Assembly (NCBI RefSeq): GCF_900182615.1
Contig: NZ_FXTE01000007.1
Location: 62,001 to 126,000 of the forward strand
Reading direction: 5' to 3'
Origin: Ruegeria faecimaris
GTDB taxonomy: Bacteria; Pseudomonadota; Alphaproteobacteria; Rhodobacterales; Rhodobacteraceae
DNA length: 64,000 nt
Positions within the stretch are counted from its first letter, which is position 1. Every line of letters starts with the position of its first letter. The notes beneath the pieces are model-generated. The model made no database searches. It was given only the letters and a program-made list of their open reading frames with translations, and had not been told where the DNA came from. The position numbers were made by a program, and so were the translations under genes. Below are positions 8,839 to 17,233 of this stretch, one piece after another.

Positions 8839-9573
8839 TCAACTATGTACACCGGTGATCATGGCGACAATTTCGTTCTTGTCGGTCTCGGCAGTTGTTC
8901 TGACGCCTATCTGTTCACCCCGGCGTAAAACGCAGATGCGGTCGGCAAGACGAAAAACCTGATCCAGGGAATGGCTGATTATCAAAATTGCCAGATTGCG
9001 ATCCTTAAGTGACGCGACGAGGTCCTCAACCTTCGCAGTCTCTGCAACGCCAAGTGCTGCAGTTGGTTCATCCAGAAGGATCAATTTGCTGGCCCAATGG
9101 GTTGCTCGCGCGATAGCAATGCCCTGTCTTTGGCCTCCGCTCAAATCACGTATGGCTGCGCGCTCAGAGGGGATGCGCACGTCAAGCTGATCAACAAGGC
9201 TTTGGGTTTCGGCACGCATGCGTTCTTTATCCAGCAGTCCAAAGGGTTTGCGCGTCAGTTCGCGGCCCAGAAACATGTTCATATAAACCGGCTGTTCGTC
9301 AGCCAATGCGAGGTCCTGATAGACCACCTCAATACCATGTGATCGAGCCGCGCTTGCATCCGAAAAACCGACTTCTTCGCCGTCAAGCGCGATCTCGCCG
9401 CTGGTTGGTCGATGCACGCCAGAGATGATCTTGACGAGCGTGGATTTACCCGCGCCATTATCACCGACCAGAGCCACGATTTCACCGGGGTAGAGGTCCA
9501 GTGAAAAATTCTGGATCGCGACCACTCCGCCAAAAGATTTGTGGATTTGCTTGAGGGAAAGAACCGGAGTCAT
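8839..9573 (-). CDS. Sugar-type ABC transporter ATP-binding protein
   Basis: The ATPase of a CUT2-type (ribose/fructose-like) importer. It has 244 residues and one nucleotide-binding domain, as in FrcA, unlike the double-domain RbsA of about 500 residues. It shows Walker A GDNGAGKST, signature LSGGQRQG and Walker B LILLDEP. It is the last gene of the minus-strand operon and overlaps the PLP-enzyme gene by four bases (ATGA). The partner permease and binding protein are encoded at 10798-12862. The substrate is not evident from the ATPase. The neighbouring racemase-like enzyme and M20 hydrolase argue for something other than a simple sugar. Confidence 0.88.
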   Translation of the reverse strand: MTPVLSLKQIHKSFGGVVAIQNFSLDLYPGEIVALVGDNGAGKSTLVKIISGVHRPTSGEIALDGEEVGFSDASAARSHGIEVVYQDLALADEQPVYMNMFLGRELTRKPFGLLDKERMRAETQSLVDQLDVRIPSERAAIRDLSGGQRQGIAIARATHWASKLILLDEPTAALGVAETAKVEDLVASLKDRNLAILIISHSLDQVFRLADRICVLRRGEQIGVRTTAETDKNEIVAMITGVHS

Positions 9574-10781
9574 TGCGCAAAGGCTCCCGGCCAGCTGACG
9601 TGGTCGCCAAAACCGTTTTCGATTGAGGTAAGCTCTGGCATTCCGCTGTCTACGCCTTTTATCCCGGCAACCAAAGCGCGGGTCACAAAGGCCTGCCCAC
9701 GGAAACCGAAGACAACCGTGTCGCCTGGTGCGGGGTTTTGATCGCTGTCGCTGTCGATCATGGCGTAGTAATCTATTGCGGAATAATCAGGAATTTCGAC
9801 ATTTCGCAGGGCTGACCGGCTGATTGTCGGGCTGCTGCTGACCAGCGCCCGAACCTGGTATTTCGGGAAAACCGGATCGATATAGAGCCCGCCGCCAAAG
9901 CAATAGGCTTTCCCGCCGTGATGGTGCGAGACCTCGGAAAGGTAAAGTACGGCGGGATCCTCAGGAAGGTCTTCTACCGCATGGAGAGGCGTCGTGCCAT
10001 GTAGGCCATTGCCCGGTTCAACCTGCGTGGCCCCGGCTTCGGCTAATGCTGGAAGAACAGCTGAAGATGTCGTTCCGGGGGCATTGATTTCGATCTCCGT
10101 ACGCCCAGCACGCGCCAGAGCTTCTGCAGCCATGTTGAGCGTGTGGAGGTTTGGGGTCGGCACAACCTTGCGGGCATCCTGGTCGAAAAGCAGGGCGGGA
10201 AAGGTTGTAATGCCTGCAAAGCGCCCGCCCTGCAGCGCATCCAAACGGTCGGCCACCGCCAGGATATCATTCGCGTCAAATCCTCCCTCGTGGCCACGAT
10301 AGAACGTATCCCCTTCGGTCTGGATGCGCGCCATCAGTGCCTGTTCTCTCTCGGCCCGAGCAGAGGCGTCCGCCGCCTCTTTTGCCTTGTTGTCCGAGAA
10401 TACCGTCCAATAGTCCGGGCGTAGTTTGGCTGCGGCGAAGAGAGCTTCTTGGCGGGGCACCTGTACAAGGTGACCCAAATGACCTGTCCTTAAGCCAGCG
10501 CGGTCACATGCCAAGGCGCAGGCCATATCCACGGCGACGGACCGGCTGATGCCACCGCGCATGACCGCCTGACAAAAGCCGGAATGGCGACCCACCTGTT
10601 TGGTCATGGCAAAAGTTGTAAGGCCATGCCCACGGGCCACATCAGAGAAAAGGCGCGCGTTGCGTTCGACGGCATCCAGGTCAAGCACATAGGCGTTTGC
10701 GGGGATCTTCCCTTGTTGATGCAAGGCCATGGCGGCCTCGATGAACTTGGGGTTGCGACGTATGAGAAGATCAAGAAACAT
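9570..10781 (-). CDS. YhfX-family PLP-dependent enzyme (alanine racemase-like N-terminal fold)
   Basis: A pyridoxal-phosphate enzyme with the alanine racemase N-terminal barrel fold, most like E. coli YhfX as I remember it. Features shared with that protein include the opening FLDLLIRRNPKFIEAA, the GHLVQVP segment and PTPNLHTLN. The 403-residue protein has a likely PLP lysine at position 61 in TTFAMTKQVGRH. Relatives act as amino-acid racemases or D-threonine aldolases. The exact reaction is unknown. The gene sits between the ATPase and permease genes, so it probably acts on the imported compound. The ATG at 10781 is 16 bases from the permease stop. Confidence 0.75.
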   Translation of the reverse strand: MFLDLLIRRNPKFIEAAMALHQQGKIPANAYVLDLDAVERNARLFSDVARGHGLTTFAMTKQVGRHSGFCQAVMRGGISRSVAVDMACALACDRAGLRTGHLGHLVQVPRQEALFAAAKLRPDYWTVFSDNKAKEAADASARAEREQALMARIQTEGDTFYRGHEGGFDANDILAVADRLDALQGGRFAGITTFPALLFDQDARKVVPTPNLHTLNMAAEALARAGRTEIEINAPGTTSSAVLPALAEAGATQVEPGNGLHGTTPLHAVEDLPEDPAVLYLSEVSHHHGGKAYCFGGGLYIDPVFPKYQVRALVSSSPTISRSALRNVEIPDYSAIDYYAMIDSDSDQNPAPGDTVVFGFRGQAFVTRALVAGIKGVDSGMPELTSIENGFGDHVSWPGAFAQ

Positions 10782-10797
10782 TGGGTTGCTCCGGTGT

Positions 10798-11751
10798 CTA
10801 TCGGCGGATTTCGCGGAGTGAAATTGCTACGGCGATCAGTATGATCAGCCCGCGTACGATCATCTGGTCCGAGACCTGAAGCCCCATCAGGATCAGCCCG
10901 TTATTCAGCATTCCCATCATGAGCGAGCCCAAAAGCGCACCTATTATGGATCCCTTGCCGCCATTAAGCGCAGTGCCACCTACGATGACAGCGGCAATGA
11001 CCGTCATCAGATCGCTTTCGCCCATTGTATATTTGGCGGCTTGAATGCGCCCGGCATAGAGCAAACCAGCCAGCCCAGCGGTTGCGCCGCACAAGGTCAG
11101 AACCATCAGCCGGATACGGGGAACCCTGATGCCAGAGACTTGGGCTGCGCGGGCATTGTCCCCAACGGCCAGAACGTGTGCGCCAAAACGTGTGTGCCGG
11201 TAGGTGACATGGCCAATCAGCACTGCAATCACGGTCCAGATAACAAGTGAAGGTACACCAAACAGCTTGCCCGAGCCGAAGACCCCGGTGAAAGTCCCGT
11301 TAACGACAGGAATGGATCGCAGATCGGTCATCGAACGCGCAATTCCGGCAAATAAACCCATGGTGGCCAAGGTCACCAGAAATGATGGCAACCGCAGATA
11401 GGCCACCAATGCACCATTGAACGCGCCGATCAGAATGCCTGCGCCAAGCCCCGCTGCGACACCCAGGATCATTGGGCCGTTCTGCATCGCAACAGCTGCC
11501 GAGAGGGCTGCAACTGCAACGACAGAGCCAAAACTCAGGTCGATCTCTCCGGCTGACAGGGCAAAGACCAATCCGATGGCCATGATCGTGGCTGGGGCTG
11601 TCTGAAGGACGATATTTGTCAGATTCCGACTGGTCAGAAACCCGTCATCGTAGAGAGTGATCCCAAAAAACAGAAAGATCGCAAGAAAGCCGAAATAAAT
11701 GACGCAGCGCTGTAGATCCAAGTCGCGCATACGTTGAAAAGCCTGTTCCAT
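10798..11751 (-). CDS. Sugar-type ABC transporter permease (RbsC/FrcC family)
   Basis: An inner-membrane permease of a CUT2-type importer. I chose the ATG at 11751, giving 317 residues starting MEQAFQRMRDL. The open frame continues upstream to 11805 but then runs through a perfect 10-bp stem-loop at 11778-11802 that looks non-coding. The protein has about eight to ten membrane helices and family motifs such as GEIDLSFGS and GGTALNGGKGSI, the latter being the usual coupling region. It partners the ATPase at 8839-9573 and the binding protein at 11813-12862. Confidence 0.88.
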   Translation of the reverse strand: MEQAFQRMRDLDLQRCVIYFGFLAIFLFFGITLYDDGFLTSRNLTNIVLQTAPATIMAIGLVFALSAGEIDLSFGSVVAVAALSAAVAMQNGPMILGVAAGLGAGILIGAFNGALVAYLRLPSFLVTLATMGLFAGIARSMTDLRSIPVVNGTFTGVFGSGKLFGVPSLVIWTVIAVLIGHVTYRHTRFGAHVLAVGDNARAAQVSGIRVPRIRLMVLTLCGATAGLAGLLYAGRIQAAKYTMGESDLMTVIAAVIVGGTALNGGKGSIIGALLGSLMMGMLNNGLILMGLQVSDQMIVRGLIILIAVAISLREIRR

Positions 11752-11777
11752 GGATGCCTCTGGGAATATCCGGTTGC

Positions 11778-11802
11778 GGCAGGTCGCGAGTGGCGACCTG
11801 CC
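11778..11802 (-). other. Intercistronic stem-loop after the binding-protein gene
   Basis: A perfect 10-bp inverted repeat, GGCAGGTCGC / GCGACCTGCC, with a five-base loop lies between the binding-protein stop (11813) and the permease start (11751). No T-run follows on the minus strand, so it is more likely an mRNA-stabilising or processing hairpin than a full terminator. The same arrangement occurs at four other transporter operons in this window. Confidence 0.75.
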
Positions 11803-11812
11803 CATCAGGTCT

Positions 11813-12862
11813 CTACTTCGATGTCAGACTGGCTGGTGCATCAATATTCAGCGAGTTTTGCCATCCATCGGCAACGTTGTCCGCTGTGACTGTCAATGCA
11901 GGGGCTACAACAAAGGATGGTACCTCCTCGCCCAGCAGGTCGAGCACGGCACTGGCGGCCATTGCACGCCCCAGTTCATAGGCTTCATCGGCAACAATCG
12001 CCGCGACATTCCCACCCTGAACCATATCAAGGGCAATCGGCTCTGACAGATCCAATGTCACGATCTTGGTCGAGGTGTTTCCGCTCGTCCGCAGCGCTGC
12101 AAGAATACCCTCTGCCGGACCAGCCCAAGTTACGTAGATTCCACCCAGGTCTGGGTTTTTCAGCAGCATAGCATTGGCAATCTCTTCGGCGCGCGCAGGA
12201 TCAGAAATGCCTTGTTCTGCAACGATTGTGATGTTCGGATAGTCGTTCTCAATCGTGGTCTTGAAAGCGTTGTCGCGCTGATTGGTCACATAATAATCTG
12301 CGTCGTGATAAATCCATCCAACTGTTCCTTCATTGCCCATGGCAGCCGCAAGCGCATCCGCCGCTTGTTTGCCCATCTGAAACAGGTCATCCGTCACGAT
12401 TGCCGCATAGTCGTCCGGGTGCTTGTAGCCGGCCGGCAGGTTCGAGAGGAAACTTAGGGCAACTCCGGCCTCTTTTGCCTCTGCAAATGCTGCGGCAGAG
12501 GTCACCGGGTCCAGAGGAAGCGACAGAATGATATTGGGCGATTTGGCCATGACCGTCTCGATATCGCTACGTTGTTTTGCAGCATCAAATCCTGCGCTTG
12601 TCACGGCAACAACCTCTATCCCCAGACGCGCAAATTCATCGCTGGCACCTGCTGTTACCGCATTCACAAAGTCGGATTGGTCATGCCACAGCAAAGCAGC
12701 GGAATATCCAGCCTCTTTCACCTTTTCGACATCATCATCAGCGACAACAACCATTGATGAAGGGGTGGCACTTTCCCCCGCTGGACCGATGGTTTCGGCG
12801 TATAAGCTGCCCGCCAGCGCGAACATCGCGGTAGCGGCAAATGTGCTTCTAACAAGTGACAT
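11813..12862 (-). CDS. Periplasmic substrate-binding protein of a sugar-type ABC transporter
   Basis: A periplasmic-binding-protein-like I (type 4) solute receptor. The 349-residue protein has a signal peptide ending near residue 22 (SLYA-ET) and the two-lobe pattern seen in ribose/xylose-type receptors, for example ATHRDNAF-like YYVTNQRDNAFKTT and GGIYVTWAGPAEG. It is encoded 11 bases after the M20 hydrolase gene and before the permease. The ligand is unknown. The operon enzymes suggest an N-acylated or amino-substituted molecule. A strong hairpin follows the gene, which could raise its level relative to the permease. Confidence 0.87.
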   Translation of the reverse strand: MSLVRSTFAATAMFALAGSLYAETIGPAGESATPSSMVVVADDDVEKVKEAGYSAALLWHDQSDFVNAVTAGASDEFARLGIEVVAVTSAGFDAAKQRSDIETVMAKSPNIILSLPLDPVTSAAAFAEAKEAGVALSFLSNLPAGYKHPDDYAAIVTDDLFQMGKQAADALAAAMGNEGTVGWIYHDADYYVTNQRDNAFKTTIENDYPNITIVAEQGISDPARAEEIANAMLLKNPDLGGIYVTWAGPAEGILAALRTSGNTSTKIVTLDLSEPIALDMVQGGNVAAIVADEAYELGRAMAASAVLDLLGEEVPSFVVAPALTVTADNVADGWQNSLNIDAPASLTSK

Positions 12863-12873
12863 GTTTGTCCTCC

Positions 12874-14139
12874 TCAGGTTGGATGCATTGCGAGCGTGTC
12901 CGACGCACCGAACTGCGCTATGAAAAGCGCAAAGGCCCGGACGGCGGCGAGGTATTCTTCGACCTCAATTCGTTCTTCAAAAGTATGCGCCACGGCGATA
13001 TCACCCGGTGCGCAGTAAACGGTTGGACAGCCGATCTGTTCAGTTAAAAATGGCATCTCAGACCAGTAGGGCGCGCCGCCGATTTCTACTTTTCGGGACA
13101 GAGTTTGCTGTACACAGTTCTGCAACAGGCGAACCGCCTCAGTATCGGGGTCGTTTTCAACTGGAGAGCCGCCCTTGGGATGATCACGACCGGCTGGGTA
13201 GTCGATGCACACCTCTATGCCCGTGGGTAGGTGATCCAGGCCAAGCGCTGATTCCAATGCTGCCGCTGCAACATCAAGCATTTCGCCAGGTCTAAGTTTC
13301 CGGATCAGCGAGAGCCTGCATTCTCCGGGCACTGCGATAAACCCGCCGCCATCGATATGCGTCACCAGAACAGAAGAGGCACCGACAAGGTCATGACGCG
13401 GGCCTGCGTTCAGTTCTTTTTCATGATCCCAGATTTTCGACAGAAGCGTATGCGTTGCTTTCAATGCATCGACCCCCAATTCGGGTCGGCCGAAATAAGC
13501 TGTCTTTCCAGTTATCGTGATCTCGGCGATAAAGAACCCGATCTGGGCGGAATAAATGTCCAAACTCGTTGGCTCGACATAGATCGCGAAATCAGGACGG
13601 GGGATTTCGGCGGACTTGATGCGTCCAACCAGATCTTTCGCCCCGGCGCTGACGCCGCTGCCAGGTTCACCGCTTTCTTCGTCACCGATGAAGGCAAAGG
13701 TCAGACTGGCTGAAGGCATAACGCCAAGTTTTTGCAGCAGGCGATACCCGGCAATCGCAGCGCAAATCCCACCCTTGAGGTCGCTTGCCCCACGCGACCA
13801 GATGTGCCCGTCCTGTTGGGCCGCGCCGAATGGATTTTTGCGTGCATCGTCTTCCCAATATTCCTCCCAGCCCCGGACATGCACCGTATCCGTATGGCCC
13901 AAAATCATGAGGTTGGGTCCCTCCACAGAAGCAATTCCCCAGACATTTTCGCGTTCACCCGCGAAACAGCCCCGTCCGGTATTCAGGCCCAGGGCCATAA
14001 GTTGCTGGTCCAGAAAACGCGCAAAACGTGTTTCATTGCCCGTCACGCTTTCGATGGACAGGGCATTGCGCAACAGAGTCAGGTCTGCATCAGCATCCTG
14101 TTCTTGACGCAAGCGTTCTGAAAGAGCCATAGCGGTCAT
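12874..14139 (-). CDS. M20-family metallohydrolase (ArgE/DapE-like)
   Basis: A cytoplasmic zinc peptidase or deacylase of the M20 family, which includes acetylornithine deacetylase and succinyl-diaminopimelate desuccinylase. The 421-residue protein shows the metal-site segments LGHTDTVH (His82, Asp84), SRGASDLKGG (Asp120) and GDEESGE (Glu154, Glu155). Its ATG overlaps the ROK regulator stop (ATGA at 14136-14139), so the two are coupled. It lies upstream of the binding protein. I infer that it cleaves an amide bond in the imported compound before or after the YhfX-type enzyme acts. The exact substrate cannot be read from the sequence. Confidence 0.82.
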   Translation of the reverse strand: MTAMALSERLRQEQDADADLTLLRNALSIESVTGNETRFARFLDQQLMALGLNTGRGCFAGERENVWGIASVEGPNLMILGHTDTVHVRGWEEYWEDDARKNPFGAAQQDGHIWSRGASDLKGGICAAIAGYRLLQKLGVMPSASLTFAFIGDEESGEPGSGVSAGAKDLVGRIKSAEIPRPDFAIYVEPTSLDIYSAQIGFFIAEITITGKTAYFGRPELGVDALKATHTLLSKIWDHEKELNAGPRHDLVGASSVLVTHIDGGGFIAVPGECRLSLIRKLRPGEMLDVAAAALESALGLDHLPTGIEVCIDYPAGRDHPKGGSPVENDPDTEAVRLLQNCVQQTLSRKVEIGGAPYWSEMPFLTEQIGCPTVYCAPGDIAVAHTFEERIEVEEYLAAVRAFALFIAQFGASDTLAMHPT

Positions 14140-15350
14140 GACATACTTGCCTTGAAGGTATCGAGCGCTGGAGGTGGTACGTTGATCTCGGCACCCTTCT
14201 GACCCTCGGCGAAAAGAGAAATATGTAGGTGCGACAGGGCTATAGACACACCTCCGGCAAGGGCAGCATGCGGACCCAGCTTTGAGGGCTGGATCTCTAT
14301 TTCACGGGGGTAGCACTGGGCGGCAAAGCGTCTGATCCGGTGCATCAACTCGTCACGCGCGCCGATAGAGCCCCCCATCACGATAAGGGACGGATCAAGG
14401 ACCGCTACAATCGACGCCGAAGCCCGCGCGATCTGACAAGCGACATTGTCCAGCGTTTGCTCAGCTGCTTTGTCGCCGTTATTGGCAGCCTCAAAGATCG
14501 CAGGAACTGAGCAAGTTTTGCCCGTAAGCATCCTGTATTCGCCGATGATTGCATCGGTGGCGGTTACGCGTTCCAGCGCGCCTATTTTATGGCTTTCCTT
14601 TGCAATGGGATCGGCACCAAAGGGAAGAAAACCTATTTCGCCAGCTGCACCAGATGCGCCACGCAGCAAAATACCTCCGACGACGATTCCTGCACCAATT
14701 CCGGTTCCGACGGAAACGAAGACCAGATCATCCTGGTCGCTTCGATGATCCATCCAATGCTCGCCCAGAGCGGCAAGGTTGACGTCATTTTCGACAAGGA
14801 TATCTATCCCAAGCCGTTCGTTCAAAGTGCCAGCAAGATCAATCTGATCCAGCCCGGCTATGTTAGGCGCCATCAGGACCGCGCCGGTCCTGCTGTCCGG
14901 CACGCCTGGGACACCGACGACAGCTATTTTCAATTCGCCTGACGGGCATTGGGGGTCGTCTGCGGTTGCGCGAACCATACGGGCAACCTGATCGACCAAT
15001 TGTCTGCCGCCGCTTTGTTCTGTCGGCTCTACGCGCTCGGCCAGAACGCGACCGGTCAGATCGCATAGTGCGACCCTGATCTTTGTTCCACCCAGATCGA
15101 CGCTGGCGACCGTTGCCGCATCCGGAGCGATTTCATATACCACAGCGCGGCGTCCGACATGCCCCTCGGTCTGACCGACTGTCCGCACCCAGCCATCGCT
15201 TTCTAGGTTTCCCACAATTTCCGAGATTGTCTGTTTCGAAAGACCGGTCAGCTTCGACACGCTGGCGCGCGAAATGGGCCCATAGGTCGCAATCGCCTGA
15301 ACGACCGCACTTTGAGACATTCGTCGAGAGATTTTCGTCTGCGTTGCCAC
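14136..15350 (-). CDS. ROK-family transcriptional regulator
   Basis: A DNA-binding ROK protein, probably the repressor of the operon it heads. The 404-residue product has an N-terminal winged helix (about residues 12-55, with RASVSKLTGLSKQTISEIV) and a sugar-kinase-like domain with DLGGTK at 85-90 and ENDVNLAALGE. The cysteine-rich zinc motif CxCGxxGC of most ROK proteins is absent: the matching region reads FLPFGADPIAKES. The reading starts with GTG at 15350, with an ATG alternative at 15320. A good inverted repeat lies just upstream at 15368-15382. An effector related to the transported sugar or amino sugar is likely. Confidence 0.85.
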   Translation of the reverse strand: MATQTKISRRMSQSAVVQAIATYGPISRASVSKLTGLSKQTISEIVGNLESDGWVRTVGQTEGHVGRRAVVYEIAPDAATVASVDLGGTKIRVALCDLTGRVLAERVEPTEQSGGRQLVDQVARMVRATADDPQCPSGELKIAVVGVPGVPDSRTGAVLMAPNIAGLDQIDLAGTLNERLGIDILVENDVNLAALGEHWMDHRSDQDDLVFVSVGTGIGAGIVVGGILLRGASGAAGEIGFLPFGADPIAKESHKIGALERVTATDAIIGEYRMLTGKTCSVPAIFEAANNGDKAAEQTLDNVACQIARASASIVAVLDPSLIVMGGSIGARDELMHRIRRFAAQCYPREIEIQPSKLGPHAALAGGVSIALSHLHISLFAEGQKGAEINVPPPALDTFKASMS

Positions 15351-15367
15351 GTCGATTCCATTTATTC

Positions 15368-15382
15368 GTTCTGTTACCGAAC
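15368..15382. promoter_or_regulatory. Candidate operator for the ROK regulator
   Basis: GTTCTGTTACCGAAC is an imperfect palindrome with 12 of 15 positions symmetric. It lies 18-32 bases upstream of the ROK start codon, inside the 227-base gap 15351-15577. ROK repressors commonly bind such repeats and regulate themselves. Binding by this protein is inferred from position only. The rest of the gap (15383-15577) shows nothing else I can name. Confidence 0.5.
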
Positions 15383-15577
15383 TAAATATGGAGTGCGATT
15401 TGAGTCAACCCGGTTTTTCTGCGCTAAAGCATGAAATACGAAAAATGAGCCTGCTGCGTCCGGGTCGAATTTTGGCTAAAGGCTTGGAAGCCGTTCTGAA
15501 AATTGGTGCTGGGTCAGAAGGTTTGGGTAAGGGTGCCCGAACCAGAAAGAATCTGATTGCGGGCTAAGAAAACCGGC

Positions 15578-16591
15578 TTATCCCAAGATGGCCTCGATCT
15601 TTTCAAGGGTCGCAATATTTACAGCCACGCCTTGTGTGGCCGATGCGACGCGTTTTGCGCGTCGGCCATCGCCAGGCAAATGTGCATCGTCTTGCGATCG
15701 AATGGCGTCGACGAGTTCCTCGATGCCCTGAGCAAAGCCACCCGACGACGATGTCGCCACAGGGTCGATCGCAATGAAAAACTGTCCGGTCTTAGGCGGG
15801 CCGCCAGCGGTTCCTGAAAAGGGCGAGGCGTTGATGCCCAGAGTGGCCCCTGTAAGAGCGGCCGCCATAACTTCGGTCAGAAGGGCCACACCGACGCCCT
15901 TGTACCCACCAGAAGGTGCCATGGAGCCCTTGAGGCCCACATTGGGATCAGTGGTCGGGTTGCCCTCGGAGTCCAATGCCCACCCAACGGGGATCGGCCT
16001 TCCTTCTCTGGCATGTTTCATGACCTCGCTCTTGGCGATTGTGCTGGCGCTTTGATCGATCAGCAGGGCGGGTTGCCCATCTGTACCGGGTACGGCAACG
16101 GAAAAGGGGTTGGTCCCTACAACCGGCTTTGCGCCACCCGATGGCGCGATCGAGGCTGGCGCGTTGGTAAAACCAAGCCCGACAAGCCCGGCCTGTGCCA
16201 GACGATAGGTGTGATAGCCCAGCACGCCGCAGTTATAGCTGTTGCAGATGCTCAGCACGGCAACGCCCTGTTCGCGCGCAGCGGTGATCAGCGTCTCATA
16301 CCCGAGATCGATGGCTGAATGGGCAAATCCGGTTGCGGCATCTACGGTAACTACACCTGACTTGGGCCGTGTCATGACCGGTTTGGCAAGCCCGTCGACC
16401 TTGCCACATTGGACATGCTCACAATAGATCGGGATATAGGCCAGTCCATGGCTTGCCACGCCGTCCGCCTCGGTTGCCGCGGTCGCAACCGCCAGCGGGC
16501 GGGCGTTTTCCGGTGAAGTCCCCGCAGCAACAAGCGCGCGAAACGACAGGTCTTCGATTTCGTTCAGAGTAAGGGTCCGGGTCTCGGTCAA
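15578..16591 (-). CDS. Ldh-family NAD(P)-dependent oxidoreductase (malate/lactate or cyclic-imine reductase type)
   Basis: A member of the malate/L-lactate dehydrogenase-2 family, which also includes delta-1-piperideine-2-carboxylate / pyrroline-2-carboxylate reductase (DpkA). The 337-residue protein has the catalytic-histidine motif ASHGL (His48), the active-site region PSGGAKPVVGTNPFSVAVP, and SGGYKGVGVALLTEV. It appears to start with TTG at 16591, supported by TGAGG a few bases upstream. An ATG is absent at this position. It is the last of five tightly spaced minus-strand genes that include an aldehyde dehydrogenase. That context favours reduction or oxidation of a cyclic imine or hydroxy acid over plain lactate metabolism, but the substrate is unknown. 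Confidence 0.82.
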   Translation of the reverse strand: MTETRTLTLNEIEDLSFRALVAAGTSPENARPLAVATAATEADGVASHGLAYIPIYCEHVQCGKVDGLAKPVMTRPKSGVVTVDAATGFAHSAIDLGYETLITAAREQGVAVLSICNSYNCGVLGYHTYRLAQAGLVGLGFTNAPASIAPSGGAKPVVGTNPFSVAVPGTDGQPALLIDQSASTIAKSEVMKHAREGRPIPVGWALDSEGNPTTDPNVGLKGSMAPSGGYKGVGVALLTEVMAAALTGATLGINASPFSGTAGGPPKTGQFFIAIDPVATSSSGGFAQGIEELVDAIRSQDDAHLPGDGRRAKRVASATQGVAVNIATLEKIEAILG

Positions 16592-16603
16592 ATCAGTACC
16601 TCA

Positions 16604-17233
16604 TCAGTCATTATCAGAAAGCCCGGCCCCTGCACCCAGCAGGCGGGATTCCTCGGTTGCGGGGGCATAGGTGCGGTGGGCAAAGCGATTCAGCGTTGCC
16701 CAAGCCTGATCAGTCGGGGCGGCGCGGGTCTGATGTGGGCTGGGGCCTGTGCGCTGTTCCCCCAGCGAAACCACCACCCTGCGCGCCTGGGCGGGTAAGG
16801 TATCTGGGGTCGACACGGAATACCCATCACATGCCGCCAGATGCCCATCACAATCAAGCACCACACAGCCCTTGAGTTCACGTGCCGCATAGGCAGCAAA
16901 GGGCAGTAACAGGGCAGGGATTGCAATGTTGGCCATCTCAACCGGTCCGGCGCGCAGCTGTTCGGCACAATCCGACAGCAAGGTGCCAGTGGCCAGAGGG
17001 CACAAAGCGCCCTTGCCCTGCCATGGGCCCTGCATCGCATCTGGTCTGTGATCTGCCGGCGCCGCAGCCAAACCCAAGTCCAGCAGGTGGGCCAGCTCTG
17101 CCGTCCCGTCCAGCCCATGCCCGCACAACCAGCGTGTGGCTTTGGCGGCCTCTTCTGCCAGACCCCAGGCATACCCTGCCCCTCGGGCAGCGCGTTTAGA
17201 GGTGGCTTCGATCTCGTTCAGTGAATAGGTCAT
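16604..17233 (-). CDS. DUF3726-like protein, possible partner of the Ldh-family enzyme
   Basis: I place this 209-residue protein in the DUF3726 type by general appearance and neighbourhood. Its function is unknown. The start at 17233 (MTYSLNEIEATS) is fixed by a four-base ATGA overlap with the preceding stop. The longer frame to 17257 would overlap that gene more. The N-terminus resembles the N-terminus of the adjacent Ldh enzyme: both have LNEIE followed by Ser, Arg-Ala, Ala-Gly, alanine-rich helix and His-Gly-Leu. The protein has several cysteines and an Ala/Leu-rich middle. It ends 12 bases before the Ldh start, consistent with a complex or regulatory subunit. Confidence 0.65.
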   Translation of the reverse strand: MTYSLNEIEATSKRAARGAGYAWGLAEEAAKATRWLCGHGLDGTAELAHLLDLGLAAAPADHRPDAMQGPWQGKGALCPLATGTLLSDCAEQLRAGPVEMANIAIPALLLPFAAYAARELKGCVVLDCDGHLAACDGYSVSTPDTLPAQARRVVVSLGEQRTGPSPHQTRAAPTDQAWATLNRFAHRTYAPATEESRLLGAGAGLSDND

